Assembly: GCA_001179505.1 (NCBI GenBank) | Contig: CDMY01000309.1 | Span: forward strand, 63,479-127,478 | Direction: 5' to 3' | Source: Vitrella brassicaformis | Taxonomy: Eukaryota > Sar > Vitrellaceae | DNA: 64,000 nt | The notes under the pieces: model-generated | Databases searched by the model: none | Told to the model about the DNA's origin: nothing | What the model saw: only the letters and a program-made list of their open reading frames with translations | Position numbers and translations under genes: made by a program | Shown: positions 22,630 through 35,048 of the stretch, in pieces | Position numbering within the stretch: position 1 is the stretch's first letter | Layout of the letters: every line of letters begins with the position of its first letter

Positions 22630-25405
22630 AGAGCTGGTGCCCTTCCGTCCCTCATTGAAACCCTCAGGCGCACTAAGGGACTGCCAGAAATCGACATCCG
22701 AGACATCGCGAGCCGCTTGGCTGTCGTCGTGGATCATCTGCAGTGGGTGGAAGGAGCAGTGCTCGAGACATCTAACGTCTTACCGACGGTCATTCAGCTG
22801 CTGGATCATGACCATGAGAGCATCAAGATGACCGCAATGTCGATGCTCGCCTTCTCCGGTATTTGGATGCACCAGTCCCGGCATCGCCACTGTCCAGATG
22901 TGCAACTCGGTGTGGCCGAAGTTTTAGTCAAGCATGAGGTGGTGACGAAGCTCTCGCCCTCCCTGTTGTCAACGAACCCGGATCTCAGGAGGACAGCCGC
23001 CTCCACGATCCTTATTGTCCTTCTCACGGTGCTGCCAGGTGTATGCGGGAGCGAGAGGAAGCAGGAAGGGGGCACCGTCAGTCTTCAGGAGATAGTTGAC
23101 ACTAATGTGTTGCCCAACGCTTTCAACGCCCTCAAACGTGCCGAAGTTGATGGCTCCTTGGTTTATGCTGAGGGTCTTATTGATGTGTCTTACTCGATCC
23201 TGATTTGGGCCACGTGCAGCTCGCTTCTATCAGAGGGAAACGAGCAACAGGTATGCCGGACATTTCAGCCAGGTTAACAAGGGTATTTTGTTGGTTCCTG
23301 GATCCTCTTGTTTGTGCAGCGTAGATATGCGGTGGACAATTTATGCCCTGACCAAGTATGTGGACTTTGCCCCCGGCGCGATGCGCACGATCCTGTTGTT
23401 CTCACGATGCTCACGTCGCTTAATGAGATACTCCGGTATGCAGCAGAGCGCTGGTTCTCACTGTCACTGTCATTATGATTGGTGGCATGGTGTGTCGATC
23501 AGGAACGATGCTGTCTTGGGCGAAGAAATTGCCGATATCATATTCAGCAGGGTGAGGGCTCATTCGCTCGCCCATGCACTCATGGAGCAGAGAGCTTCTT
23601 TTGTCTGTTCTGCTTGCGACTGTAGGAAGGATGCCATCGGACGATCGAGAGCCTTACCAAGAGCTCCGGACCTCGTTTTGCTGCTGCGGCCAAGGAGCTT
23701 ATGCGTGCACTGTCCAACCACGCGACGAGGCTACATCCCCTGCCAAGAGACGACGGAAGGGTACGACACATACGCGCTGTGAAGCGTCTCCATGAATGTC
23801 TCCATGAATGTCTCTCCCTTTCTCTCTTGCCTGCAGCCGTCCTCTCTCTCGACGTCACCACCCTGGGTTGGAGGCGGCATGTTCCTTTTTGTGGTGGCCC
23901 TGTCAGGGCTGTGGTGCTTCGTTGCCCATCCCTGGCTGCAGCGTCGCCAGCTGCGCCAGGACGAACGGCAAGCGGATCAAGCAGCAGCGGAGCTTCCTCG
24001 TCAAAGAAAACAGGCGAAGGGAAACAGCGACCACCAGGGCCAGGCACAGGCGGCCAACAGACAGCCGGGGACTCACCACACGGCAGCCAACCAGCCCCTG
24101 TCAGCAGCCCCTGTCCCAGCGAGACAGCAAAGCAAGAGGAAGAAACCCAAAGAGAAAGGAGCCAGCCGTCAAGACGAGGTCAAAGGAGCACCAGCGTCTG
24201 CTGCAGCTGATGTCGATGGGAGTACTTCTTCCACTGTCACACCCAGCGGCAGCAGCGACTGCCTGACGCCCACCAGCCCTGCAGATGAAGTGGGCGCATC
24301 GGCTGGTTCTCATCAGCAGGACCAGGAGCGTCAGCAGCGGGAGGTGGCGACAGCAGATGGTGGCGGCCAGTGGACTCAGGCGGGGGCGAGACACCGAAAG
24401 AAGAAGGCCACAGGAACGGGGTCGAGCAGGGAGGACGCATCTTCACGACAAAAGGCTGGCCAGGAGACCCCCGAGGCATCTCGGCAGACGGTGCCCGCAC
24501 ATCAGATGCCCCACCCCTTGAAGCCGCCCAGCAGCTCTGCAGCAATGAGGAAAGGTGGCGGAAACCACGCGCGTGGCGGTATCAGCAGTGCCACCTTGAC
24601 GGCCGACCAGGCGCCACGCCATACCACGCCGGCAGTGACCAATGGTACGACAACAAGGAGGAGGGCCGCTGGGAGGGGCCTGGGGCTGCCAGCAACTATA
24701 CCACCACCACCAGGCGCGTTCCCTCCCAATCCCTTGCTGTCGTGGACGGAGGAGGTGGTCAGCAGCTCGACAGCTCAGCGGCCACCCACACCCACACCCA
24801 CACCCCCGCCCCCTCCGCCCGTCCCGCGTCAGGTCTCGTGTGATGCTCGTCAGGCGTCCTCACCGGTGAGCTCCCCGCCACTCGTGTCTTCGGTGTGCAG
24901 CGAGACGACACCATCTGCACCGCACCGCCGCCCACGGTACGCACTAGCCAGACAGGCAGACAGACAGACAGAGACTGTTGGATGTCGTTATGTTGTTTGT
25001 CTATCGCTGTGCTGATTCAGGGACGGGCGGTCTCATGCCGTGCAGCTCGAGAGAAGTGCTGCCAGCAGAAGCAGTGTGGCTGCGGGAACGGTAGACTGTC
25101 TCATTTGTTTCGGCGAGCACGGCCCTGCGTCCGTCATGTACATCCCCTGCAGACACATGCACACCTGCACCAAGTGCTACGCTGACCGCAAGAATGCATG
25201 GCAGCAGAGCCTCCCCCGCATCAAGGCCGAGAATGCCCGGCGGGCTGAGGAGAACAAGGAGCGCATCAAGCGAGACGAGGAGCCGCTGCCATTGCGACCC
25301 GAGGGATACCAGTGCGAGCAGTGCAACACCGAGGTGGTGTTTACGGGGTCGGTGGATGCGGTGGCCCGCTGGGCCACCAGCCCATTCATGTCACAGCCGA
25401 CCTGA
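22093..25405 (+). CDS. ARM-repeat / transmembrane / RING-finger protein
   Basis: One gene by continuous phase across about eight exons from the ATG at 22093. The first three exons code for helical armadillo-like repeats: AGALPSLIETLRR, LDHDHESIKMTAMSMLAFSG, LSTNPDLRRTAASTILIVLL. After HPLPRDDGR the frame continues across an intron (23761 to about 23836) into a hydrophobic segment, MFLFVVALSGLWCFVAH. A very long disordered, Gln/Pro/Ser-rich region follows (RPPTPTPTPPPPPP). The last exon carries a C3HC4-type RING: CLICFGEHG, then IPCRHMHTCTKCY and, after a charged helix, CEQCNTEVVF. This suggests a membrane-anchored E3 ubiquitin ligase with ARM repeats for substrate choice (inference). The first residues (LGCWALFVAEMTAAI) may be a signal sequence. 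A two-gene split is possible but no stop or start supports it. Confidence 0.75.
22533..22631 (+). other. intron with both ends in tetranucleotide repeats
   Basis: The donor begins a (GTGA)n run and the acceptor ends a (TCTG)n run whose last unit reads TCAG. Flanking exons join in frame (GCG GG + A). Confidence 0.75.
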
Positions 25406-26240
25406 CTGAGTGGAAGTTTCATAGCACAAAGGGGTGGGTGGGATGGGATGGGTGCATGGCATGGCTGTCGGAAAGACAGGAGCATGTTGCCTGCCTGCCT
25501 TGTGTGGGTATGCATGTGTTTACGTGTGCATTGAAGGTGACTGACTGGACTGACTATGAGCATCCTCGATGCAGGTGCAGGCAGGTACAACACAAATAGG
25601 TGTCATATATGTCGAGAACGAAGTAGGTCGTGTGTGTCTTGCTGCGCATCTGACCCTTGCATGCGCCTCGTTGCGAAAGTTTGAGAAGCGTGTGCCCTGT
25701 ACGAACTGGTGGCAATGTGGCATCAATTGCATGGTAGACGCTTCAGGGGATTCTGAGCATGTTGAGTTGAATGAGAGACGCTTTTTATCTCGCACGCACC
25801 AGATCTGACCGTACGTCCCTGCTTCGAATTTGTGACCGTCATGCAATTCGAATTATGGATGAGTCACGGGATGACACGCACCCTCACACACACACACACG
25901 GCACACACACGCACGCACACTGCACATACAGGCCTTCCCCCCCTCCCTCTCTGCGCGTGGACCCCTGTGGACGTGAGCCTGTGTGTGAGTGTGTCTGTCT
26001 GTCTGCCACGCACTGCTGCACACGCGCATCCACCAATTTCGCAAACCCTACGCATAATTAGGGATTAGCTGGGCACGTCAGCCGCCGCCCGGCCCCCTTG
26101 CAATGGAGAAAGCCTCCCGCGCAGCGATCGGCAAAATGCGAGCTTAGACGTTTCACCCCCTCCTCTCCCCCCCACGGAATCTATCGTCAGTTGTCCACGT
26201 GGTGGTCATTGCACGTCGAGGAAGATGTTTTGATTCTTTG
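25406..26240. other. spacer with no gene seen
   Basis: About 835 bases between two + strand genes. It holds the 3' UTR of the ARM-RING gene, CA-rich low complexity at 25886-25925, and the promoter region of the next gene. No open frame here looks like a protein. Confidence 0.5.
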
Positions 26241-27701
26241 ATGGCTTTCACATCGACACATGGTGCTGCGCATTCATTCTTTGTGGCGTCTATGTGCTGC
26301 TTTCTGGGTGCGCGTCTGTCACTGGCTGCCGAGCAAAAGCTGAGACCACTGCTTGGCTTCTGCAACGGGCCACAGAGGCGGCGGCGAGGGCCGACGTGCT
26401 TCGCTGCCGCTGCTCCCGAATACAAGGTACGTACCGCATCACGGGAAGGAGGCACCTGTGCACTGTCCTCTGTGTCATGGCTTTGCCAGCTTCTGGATTT
26501 GGTGAAGATCTTCGGCCGACTGGTGAGTACTGAACAAGAGGCAAGTTTGGCCTGCCCTCCGTTGCTTCTCGTCTGTCCATCCATCCCTCAGGCCGAGCAT
26601 GAGCACCGCATCTCCACCCAAGCGCTGCTGACGGCCCGATACGCACCTGAAGACCTCCAGGGTAGATTCGAACCATACAGCACCGGCATCGGTAAGAAGC
26701 AAGCAAGAGAGAGCAGACAGACGGACGACAGGATTGTCTGCGCAGCTCCTATGGTGGACTGGCCTGATGGCAAGAGACCGCACTCACGGTGGCATCTGCT
26801 CTATCGAGTGGGCGATGAGGGCATCACCCGACAGAACTTCTTCGCGAGGCTCCCGCCACTTGCATGTAGGCGAGTCGAGCCACTTGTGCTCGATAGATAT
26901 CTTTTCCGTCATTCCTTTGTGGTGTGTGTCACTTGTCAGTCAAATGGCCAGTTGACATTGATGGCGACATCATCGCACCGGACGCCGTCCTGCAGCTGGC
27001 ATCGAGGCGGCGCAATCTGCAGCAGGCGATGGCGAAAGGCACACACGCCCAGGAAACCGAGCAAAGCCAGTGGGCCGAGGAGATGGGCGGCATCCTCGAC
27101 AGCCCGGAGGAGGAAAAGCGGCGGCAGCAGCTGCTCGAGACCTCCGAGATGGACGCAAAGACGAAGGACAGGGGGCCGTTGTTCCCCTTCTTGTGGCCGT
27201 TCTGGGAGGATGACGGTGGGGAGTCCCAGACGGATGCGACGGCGGAGGGAAGGTCGGTGCCGTCCACATCGCCCTTCAGACGGCTGCTGAATGCTGAGGT
27301 GTCGAGAATGCCCATCTCTGCCAACGCCATGGCTGCCGTCTGGACGACGTAGGCGCAAAAGACAAGGAAGACCAGGATGCTTGGTGCGTGACATGGATGA
27401 GTCTGGGTGTCCATGGATGTGTGCAGGCTGAGCCGCGGTGAAGTGTACCTAAGCCGCGAGCAGGTCGCGAGACGGCTCAGGCGCATCAGCAGAGGTACTT
27501 CTGTTAGTGCGGATGTGTTTCGTTGCGGAACCATTATGGATCTCTCGTCTTTGTGATGCAGGTGCCCCTTTGCTGGGGTTGGACCAGTTTGTGCAGACGG
27601 TCTTGGAGGAGACGTTCATTCCTCCGTCATTCGGGTTGGCTGACCTGAGGCGGGCCAAGGACGCAGAGGGTGTGGATGACCCGAGGCTTGGTCTGTTGTA
27701 G
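26241..27701 (+). CDS. unrecognised protein with possible plastid-type leader
   Basis: The ATG at 26241 starts MAFTSTHGAAHSFF and a hydrophobic stretch (SFFVASMCCFLGARLSLA) like a signal peptide, then a basic, acid-poor region with RRRRGP. That layout resembles the two-part leader of complex plastids, but this is inference. About seven exons follow with good splice sites: LLDLVKIFGRL, then EHEHRISTQALLTARYAPED, MVDWPDGKRPHSRWHLLYRV, VKWPVDIDGDIIAPDAVLQL, a charged Gln/Glu helix, SREQVARRLRRISR and LLGLDQFVQTVLEETFIPPS, stopping at 27701. The intron at 27350-27427 joins in frame (AC + G). I do not recognise the family. Confidence 0.6.
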
Positions 27702-28106
27702 ACTATGAGGATGTGGCTAACAAAGGACAAAGGATACTAGCTTTTTGTCGTCGTGTCTGTGTACAGTTGTCATGTGTGTTTGACTGTGTGAATACTCATA
27801 TGCTTTTTGGACGGCAACTGCCGTGGCTTAGACGACACCGACCTCTCTCTCTCCTTTTCTTTCGTCGCCTGTGTCGGTTGAGTGAGTGAGTGAGTGAGTG
27901 TGAAATGGACGACACAGACGGATTTCTGGTATCACTCCATCGTTGAATCGATCGTCGGTTCACACACTGTGCGAGCGAGTCTTCTCAGTCAATGACATTC
28001 ATTCGCCTACCCTCCATAATCGCGTCATACACAGACAACACACCAACCAGAAAGACAGACAGGCAGACCTCTCACCCCCACCCTCTCCCACCTCCCAATC
28101 ATATAA
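27702..28106. other. spacer with (TGAG)n repeat
   Basis: This lies between two convergent genes. A (TGAG)n run lies at about 27880-27900. I see no gene. Confidence 0.6.
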
Positions 28107-31100
28107 CTACTCGAAGGTCAGTGCGAGCAGGTTGTTGTCCATCGAGTCAGCCACAGTCTGCAGCCACCCACCCCTGGCAGGCATCGAGCCCCTCCTCCCA
28201 TCACGAGACTGAAGCCTCTGAATCCGCCCTTCAAAGGCCGTCAGGTACGCACCACCACCAGCAGCGGGGGGCAGAAGGTAGTCGTTCCTGCCCCGTCCCA
28301 CTCGCTCATTCGCCGTTGTGTAGGAGGTGCGGTAGAGGGGGCTCGGCGATGGGGCGGTGGCCGCAGCAGCGGCGCCAGCAGACGAGGGGCGCTCTTCCTC
28401 CTGTCTCGCGGTCCTCTTGGCTGCTGATATCCTGGATGACGACATGAATCGTGAGAAGAAGCCTCCCTGCCGCTGCTGTGTGGATGCGGACGAGGGGGAG
28501 GATGGGGCGGGAGAGGACGGCACGTACCTGGCGGAAAGGTCGGCTGTGTGCTTGTCAAAAAGTGTGTTTCTCGTGTGTACATGTTGGTGTCTCTTCGTGT
28601 GTTGCGGCTGTTGATGTCATTGACGAGGTTCTTGAGGTCCAGGTTGGCGATCTCCAACGAGGTCGCCCGGACCTCTGACTGGGCTCGGACCTCCTCTGCC
28701 TCCAGCAACCTGCGAGAGCACAGAAGGCACACTTGTGGCCCTTGTTGGGTCGGTATGAGTGTGTTGTGGCATACTTGGCCTCGAGCTGGTGCATCTGTGC
28801 GCTGAACCGCTCGGCACGCTGCTGCGCCTCGGCGCGGTCGTCACTGAAACGACCGATCCAGCCAGGCAACCAAGTTTACACTCCGCATACGGCCATGGTG
28901 GACGTTCGCGAGTTTGAGGCCTTGTGGGCTTCCGGTGCTTACGCGCATTTTCTGTTTGCTTCGGCCAGTCGTGTCTCGAGTTGGTGCTTGGTCTCCTGCA
29001 GACGGCTCACCTCCATCTACACGCAGAGAGACACAGAGAGACAGAGACAAAGACGTTGACCATAGGCATGACCAGGGCAATGATCGCTGCCTACCTCCAG
29101 CTCCTGAGCTCGCCTCTGCACCTCGTTGAGGCTGCCCCTCGCCCGACGCTGCTCAGCATCCAGCTGCCGGCCCTACACAGCACACACACCCATCTCATCA
29201 TTGGGCCGTGTGTGCCTTCATACGTACGGCCTCGTCGCGGGTCTTCTGCAGCTCCTCCTGCACCCTGCATTTGTTCACACACACATACAAACATGCGACA
29301 AGACAAGACAGACATGCTCCCATGTACGTGTCATGAAGGGCCTTGAGCTGCTGATGCGCGACTTTCTCAGACATATACTGTTGCCGAACCACCTCAAGCT
29401 GATTGAGACATACACCAAGACACACAGACGAGCCCTCAGTTCATATATTGTGAAGAGATCTTCCACACTGAGACACTCATACACACACACACACACACAC
29501 CTCCTGCAGTTGTTCCTGGCTGGCGTCCAGCTGTCTGCGGAGGGAATCGTTCTCGCGCTGCAGCTCCTGCACGAGGCTCTCAGCCGCCCTCAGCTGGCTG
29601 TGCACCCCAGCTGTGTCACGTGCGTCCATGTGCACGCCGTTGATCTGTCTGCCGCCCTGGCGCAGCTCATGCTGCATATCCTCGAGACGCTGCTACGGTA
29701 GTAGTAGGAGACACATTGACACCGATTGCAGGGGGATGTGTGGTGAGATGCGCTGTTACCTTGAGGGTGCTGTTTTCTTCTTTGAGAAAGGTGTTGTCCC
29801 GTTCGGCCTTGTTGAGCCGCTGGCGCCACAACCGGCCTTCCTCTTCCGCATAGTTCTGCATACACACACACAGACAGATATGTACAAGCATCTGTACGCC
29901 TGCTGCCTGCCTAATATTTGTTTTTGCCTTTTCCTGGAGAACGGCCCTGAGCCGGTCGGCCTGCCCCTGCAGGCGCCTCTCAAAGGTTTCCTCGGCTGTA
30001 CGAGCCTTCTTCTCGTCCTGCATACAGGTGATGTGTGCCCATAGATGACCGTACGAACCAGCAGATGACCATTCTGGGCTGGCCCACCTGCATCTTCTTG
30101 GCATTGATGGCATCGACGCGGCGCCGCAACTCACCCAGATGCTCCTGGAGGTCCTCAGCCGAACTGACATGACGTGGACGCACCGCCCCTCATCCATCCA
30201 TTCTCGTATTGTTGTGACACCCACCCACCCATACACACATACATGTATACCTTAGCGGCGTTTGAGTGCCATCCATCCTGTCTTCAGGATTGGTATGGGC
30301 CCTGTTGTAAGCATTGGGAAGAGGAGAAGGAGACGCGAAGGGGTTGGGGGGATCGACCGTAGCGGAACGATACACAGACTGAGCAGAAGGAGTAGCAGCA
30401 GCGGCAGGGGCGGCAGCGGCGGCAGGGGCACCCCCATCCTCGAACCGCAACTGAACAACACCAAAGAGCGAACAACGAATGCGCCACATGCTTCCCTGCT
30501 GTTTCTTCATCGCCTCACGTACGCATCGAGTGGTGGTTCTGGCGATGTCCTGTCTGTGTCTCCCCTGGCCCGGCTCCATCTCCACCTCTGCCCAGCTTGT
30601 CGCCCTCTGTGCCCTCCCCCTCGGGCGGACGTCCTCACTTGACCGACCTGGCTTCACACCACCAGACCTCCGCTGACGCTCACCGGGCCCCCTCGGCGAC
30701 GAACAGGCCGAGAAGGACGAGCAGTGCATCCTTGCCGAAAGCAGTGGCGGGTGGGGATCGACGTGGGCTGCTCCCGGCTGCTGCGGGATGACCAGTGGCT
30801 CCTCCTCCCTAATGGCCGACAGGTCTGGCAGCGGCGGCACGATCCGAGTGGCGGGTTCGTGACTGAAGGAGGGAGACCTGGGCAGCAGCGAGGCAGCAGC
30901 TGCCGATGGGCTGACACGGGGCGAAAGCACACCGGGGTAGAGCAGCGGCGGACACACCGCTGGCTTCACGCAGGTGTCGAACAGGGCGCACCTTGAGGAG
31001 CTATGCTGGCTGAGCCTCGTCTCTGGCGACAGCTGAATCTGAGGCTGATGCCGACGGGCAGCCGAATATGACGGCCGCGGGCTCAGAAAACAGAAAGGGT

Positions 31101-31584
31101 TGCTCCGCGGCCTCGTCCGCGGCTTGCTGTGGAACACCAGGTGCTGTGAGTCGGTGCTGTCCGTCTTGGCGTCACTAGGATGCCTCTTTGCAGTGGTGCA
31201 GGGGAGCCGCAGAACGATCGGCGGCCGACAGGTGACTCGCGCCACACTCTCAGCAGCGCAGTTTGTGGGATAACTGAGGAGGGGAGCTGGGCATGGCGAG
31301 GGAGGCACCGGCAAGTGGGGGACGGAGGCGCTGGGCGGGATGGAGACGTACGGCAGGAGGGGCGAGGAGGGGCCGCTGCAGGACGGCGCGGGATCCCCTG
31401 CTGCCGACGATGTGGCTGTTGCTGTCAGTGCAGAAGCGCTCATTCCTTCTCTTGGGGGCTGAGACTGCTCCGAGCTCGCACACGACGATTTGCATCTCGC
31501 ATCGCCTCGCCCATCCGCGCCTGCAATCCCCCGCTGCCAGACAGTCAGGCAGGGGAAGACGACGAGCTGCTGTACGAACAGCAT
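28107..31584 (-). CDS. long coiled-coil protein with disordered N-terminus
   Basis: Many short exons on this strand share one character. The 5' part (31584 down to about 30250) is a single open frame rich in Pro, Ser and Ala; ATGs at 31584 and 31443 are both in frame. Then come heptad-type helices: DLQEHLGELRRRVDAINAKK, RRLQGQADRLRAVLQEKAK, RLWRQRLNKAERDNTFLKEE, LQRENDSLRRQLDASQEQL, RQQYMSEKVAHQQLKALHD, EELQKTRDEAVRMK, LNEVQRRAQELEV and LEIANLDLKNLVNDINSRN. The last exon is again disordered and ends NNLLALTFE at 28107. Such proteins are often structural or cytoskeletal; no specific family is seen. Exon joins were judged by frame and splice sites, not proven one by one. Confidence 0.7.
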
Positions 31585-32226
31585 GTCTTAGATCAGTGGC
31601 CGCTCGACGTCGAGCTCTCTGACTAGCCTCTGGGTGTCTTGCCTATGTCTGGCTGTCATTCTCATATACCTGCAACCGTTGTCGACAGCGATTTTCTGAC
31701 CATCATAGGGTGGCNNNNNNNNNNNNNNNNNNNNNNNNNNNNNNNNNNNNNNNNNNNNNNNNNNNNNNNNNNNNNNNNNNNNNNNNNNNNNNNNNNNNNN
31801 NNNNNNNNNNNNNNNNNNNNNNNNNNNNNNNNNNNNNNNNNNNNNNNNNNNNNNNNNNNNNNNNNNNNNNNNNNNNNNNNNNNNNNNNNNNNNNNNNNNN
31901 NNNNNNNNNNNNNNNNNNNNNNNNNNNNNNNNNNNNNNNNNNNNNNNNNNNNNNNNNNNNNNNNNNNNNNNNNNNNNNNNNNNNNNNNNNNNNNNNNNNN
32001 NNNNNNNNNNNNNNATAGGGTGGCACGTGCGTGTCGAGTGGGTGGGTGGGTGGGATGGGGAGACAGGCCGTGTGCATGCTTCTATGCATGTGCATGCTGC
32101 TAGTTTAGTGCGTGACCTGGACAGGATCCCCTCGGGGTTACAGACACGAGTCTCGTTAAACACAATAACCAACCAACCAACCGCTGACGCTCCTCGTTTC
32201 TCAGAAGCGGGATCTGAAGTGCAATC
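31585..32226. other. divergent spacer interrupted by a gap
   Basis: Between the start of the coiled-coil gene and the start of the zinc transporter, this should hold both promoters. The bases ATAGGGTGGC occur directly on each side of the N run, so the two contig ends may overlap. Confidence 0.5.
31715..32014. other. assembly gap, 300 N
   Basis: Exactly 300 N. The flanks share the sequence ATAGGGTGGC (31705-31714 and 32015-32024). Confidence 0.99.
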
Positions 32227-35048
32227 ATGCCGATTTCAGAAGAGCGGCTGTTGGTGAAGCCAGCAGAGCAGGACTCAACAGCCGTCAAGAACGCGGCCGT
32301 CGCGCGCAAGCTGGTCGTCGCATCACTCATATGCGTCAGCCAAAGACACAGCACTGACAGCAAAGACAGCTAGACGATCTGCGCCCATTATCATTTGGCA
32401 ATGTGTGTGTGCCTGTGTTGGCGCAGCTGCTGTTCATGATTGTGGAGGTCGTGGGCGGCTTCCTGGCCCGCTCGCTGGCCCTCATGACCGACGCTACGCA
32501 CCTGCTGTCAGATCTGGCATCAAACCTTATCGGGTCCACCACACATAAGCAGAAACACGCATCTCTCTAGTTTTGCACCCGTCTGTGTTTGTGTTGGTTT
32601 GTTTGTTTCTCTGTGCAGGTTGTTTGCCATATGGTTGGCGAGCAAGCAGGGGACGACCAGCCTGTCGTTCGGCTATCACCGAGCTGAGATCCTGGGTGCC
32701 CTCGTCAGCGTGTTCATCATTTGGGGCGTTACAGGTCGGTAGGGGGACGCACAGACAGGGATCGATGCACTCATGTTGGTCGGAATGGTGGATAGATGGA
32801 TGAATGGATGGATGCACTTATTGCCGCCTGCATCGTTGTCAGCGTGGCTGCTGTGGGAGGCTGTGGATCGAGCCATCAACCCAACGGCGGTCGACGGCAA
32901 GATCATGTCAATCACGGTAGGTATTGCGGACCGATCCCATCACGTTGTGTGCCCTATCATGATGTTGGTTTGTGGTTTGGTCAGGCGCTCATCGGCCTGG
33001 TGGTCAATCTCATTCTCACACAAGTGCTGCAGACACACAGGTGCGCATTTGCTGGCCTGCAGACAACATTCTAAAGATGGACACCCACCCCTCTCTGTCT
33101 GCTTGTGTCTGCTCAGTCACGGTATCGGACACCAGTGCCACGGCCACTCCCATGACCACGGCCACACACACACCCACACACACACCCACACACACACCGA
33201 CCACCTCAAGCACCACGAGGATGGCACCCACGCCCATCACCCACCACACACAGCAGCAGGCCACCCCGACCGGAGCGGCAAGGTCGGCATCACCCCCACC
33301 TTCCCCGTGCACCCTCATGCCGGCGACAGCCTCCACAGCAGCAGCCAGCAGGTCAACGGCCACCCCTCGTCGGGCGTCAACGACAGCTCACACAACAGCA
33401 GCAGCGGCGGGGGCCAGAGCAGCGGACAGAGTGGGCAGAGTGTTCTGGGCGGGAGAGGTGGGCGTGTGCCGCCATCAGCACGGTCGGCGCCCTCGCCGTC
33501 TCGGCCGGGGATGCCCCTCTCTGCTGATGATACATCGCACTGGTGAGCGAGAATATATGGCACGAGAGGGGGGCGAAGTGCACGGCACCACTGTTGGTGG
33601 TGGGCGGTGCGGTGAGATGTGTGTGGATGTGATGTGTTTGTGCGCAGGCGGTCGACAGTGAGTGAGGAGGTGTGGGACGGCGGGGGGACCTCGCCACACA
33701 TGCCATCACCCAACTCGGGCCCATCGGCCATCCCTGAGGTCTGAATGAACCACACCACACACACACACACACACACACATACGGGGACTCATATGCTCTC
33801 TCTGTGTCTGTGTGGTGCACACTTGTTTGCAGTCCAACATGTCTCAGCGGTCGTCGCCGATTCTGGAGAACGGTCAGGGCGTCGGCAAGAGGGCAGGCGG
33901 ACATGTCTGTGGCGGCCACGGGCAGCACGATGGCCACCACCACAGCAGGGGTCGCGGTGGCGGTGGGAAACAGAAAGACCAGCAGCACAGGAGCATGAAC
34001 CTTCAAGTAAGCGACCGACAGGAGAACAGCAGGCAATCCATAGCCAGCTGGTGAGGGGGCTGGTCAGTTAATGTCTGTCTGTGTGTGTGTTGGTAAATGA
34101 ATGGTCAGGCTGCGTACATCCATGCCTTGGGCGACCTCCTGCAGAGCTTGGGAGTGCTTATCGCCGCATTGTGCATATGGTAGGTCACCCACCGCACTGC
34201 ACTGCACTGCACTGCACCTTACCTACACACACAAACAGATGGATGCGCGAGGCGTCAATCCATCAGGTACAACCCCGGCTGGCACTTGGCCGATCCCCTG
34301 TGCACTTTCATTTTCTCGATATTCGTCATGTGGACCACATTCGGGATCATCAAGGAGGCCACCAACGTGCTCATGGAGGGCACGCCAGAAGGGATCGACC
34401 TCGAGGACCTCCAAAGCGACCTCAGCGCCATACCGGGAGTCGTGTAAGCCACATCACATTCAACCGTCCATACTCTCTCTGTGTGTGTGTGGGTGGGTGG
34501 GTGGGTGTGTCAGTGAGGTGCATGATCTGCACGTGTGGTCTCTCTCGATCGGCCACCCAGCCCTCGCCGTGCACATCGTCACTGGTGAGATGAGAGAGAC
34601 GCACACCTGCCCTGCAGTCAGTGCCACATACATCAGTTAGTTCTATGTGTTCGTGTCTTCCGAATGGTTTGAACAGCCGAGGAGCCGCTGGCCCGTGAGA
34701 TTCTGACGACGGCCACGGAGATCTGCCAATCGAGCTACAACATCCTGCACACAACCATACAGGCAGGCACAGCCCCTGTCAGGCAGGCACCTCATAACGA
34801 AATGGCACGCCCACGCCCGCGCCCTTCTGTCTCCCTGTATTTCCTTTCGTCAGGTGGACTTTTCGATGGGCAAATCAGAGTGCGGGACGTCAGCGCACCG
34901 CAAGTGCCACGACCTCCTCAACGGCTCAGCGGCGACAGCGACCCCGCCCGTCGACCCCCCACTGCCCCGGTCACACAGCGACTCGAGAGCCACTGTCCCC
35001 CACTGCTGCTCACACAACCACAAACATGGCGCCGACCACAAGGTCTAA
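32227..35048 (+). CDS. cation diffusion facilitator (ZnT-type) zinc transporter
   Basis: Exports Zn2+ from the cytosol or loads it into vesicles in exchange for protons. From the ATG at 32227 about eleven exons join in frame. Transmembrane helices appear in family order: KLVVASLIC-LLFMIVEVVGG, then LALMTDATHLLSDLASNLIG with the HxxxD metal site of TM2, LSFGYHRAEILGALVSVFII, WLLWEAVDRAINP and LIGLVVNLILTQVL. The cytosolic loop between TM4 and TM5 is unusually long (about 200 residues) and His-rich, partly coded by a CACACC repeat (HGHSHDHGHTHTHTHT). TM5 carries the second site, YIHALGDLLQSLGVLIAAL. The C-terminal domain has DLHVWSLSIGHPALAVHI and ends in another His/Cys segment (HCCSHNHKHG) before TAA at 35046-35048. 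Both HxxxD sites favour Zn2+ over Mn2+. Confidence 0.95.
33162..33198 (+). repeat. CACACC-type microsatellite coding for His-Thr repeats
   Basis: An imperfect CA-rich repeat inside the ZnT reading frame, translated as alternating His and Thr in the metal-binding loop. Confidence 0.9.

Noticed and set aside
28241-31626. Several + strand frames over the coiled-coil gene
   Set aside because: The minus strand gives heptad-patterned helices in successive exons with splice sites; the + frames are shadows of Ala/Glu/Gln-rich sequence.
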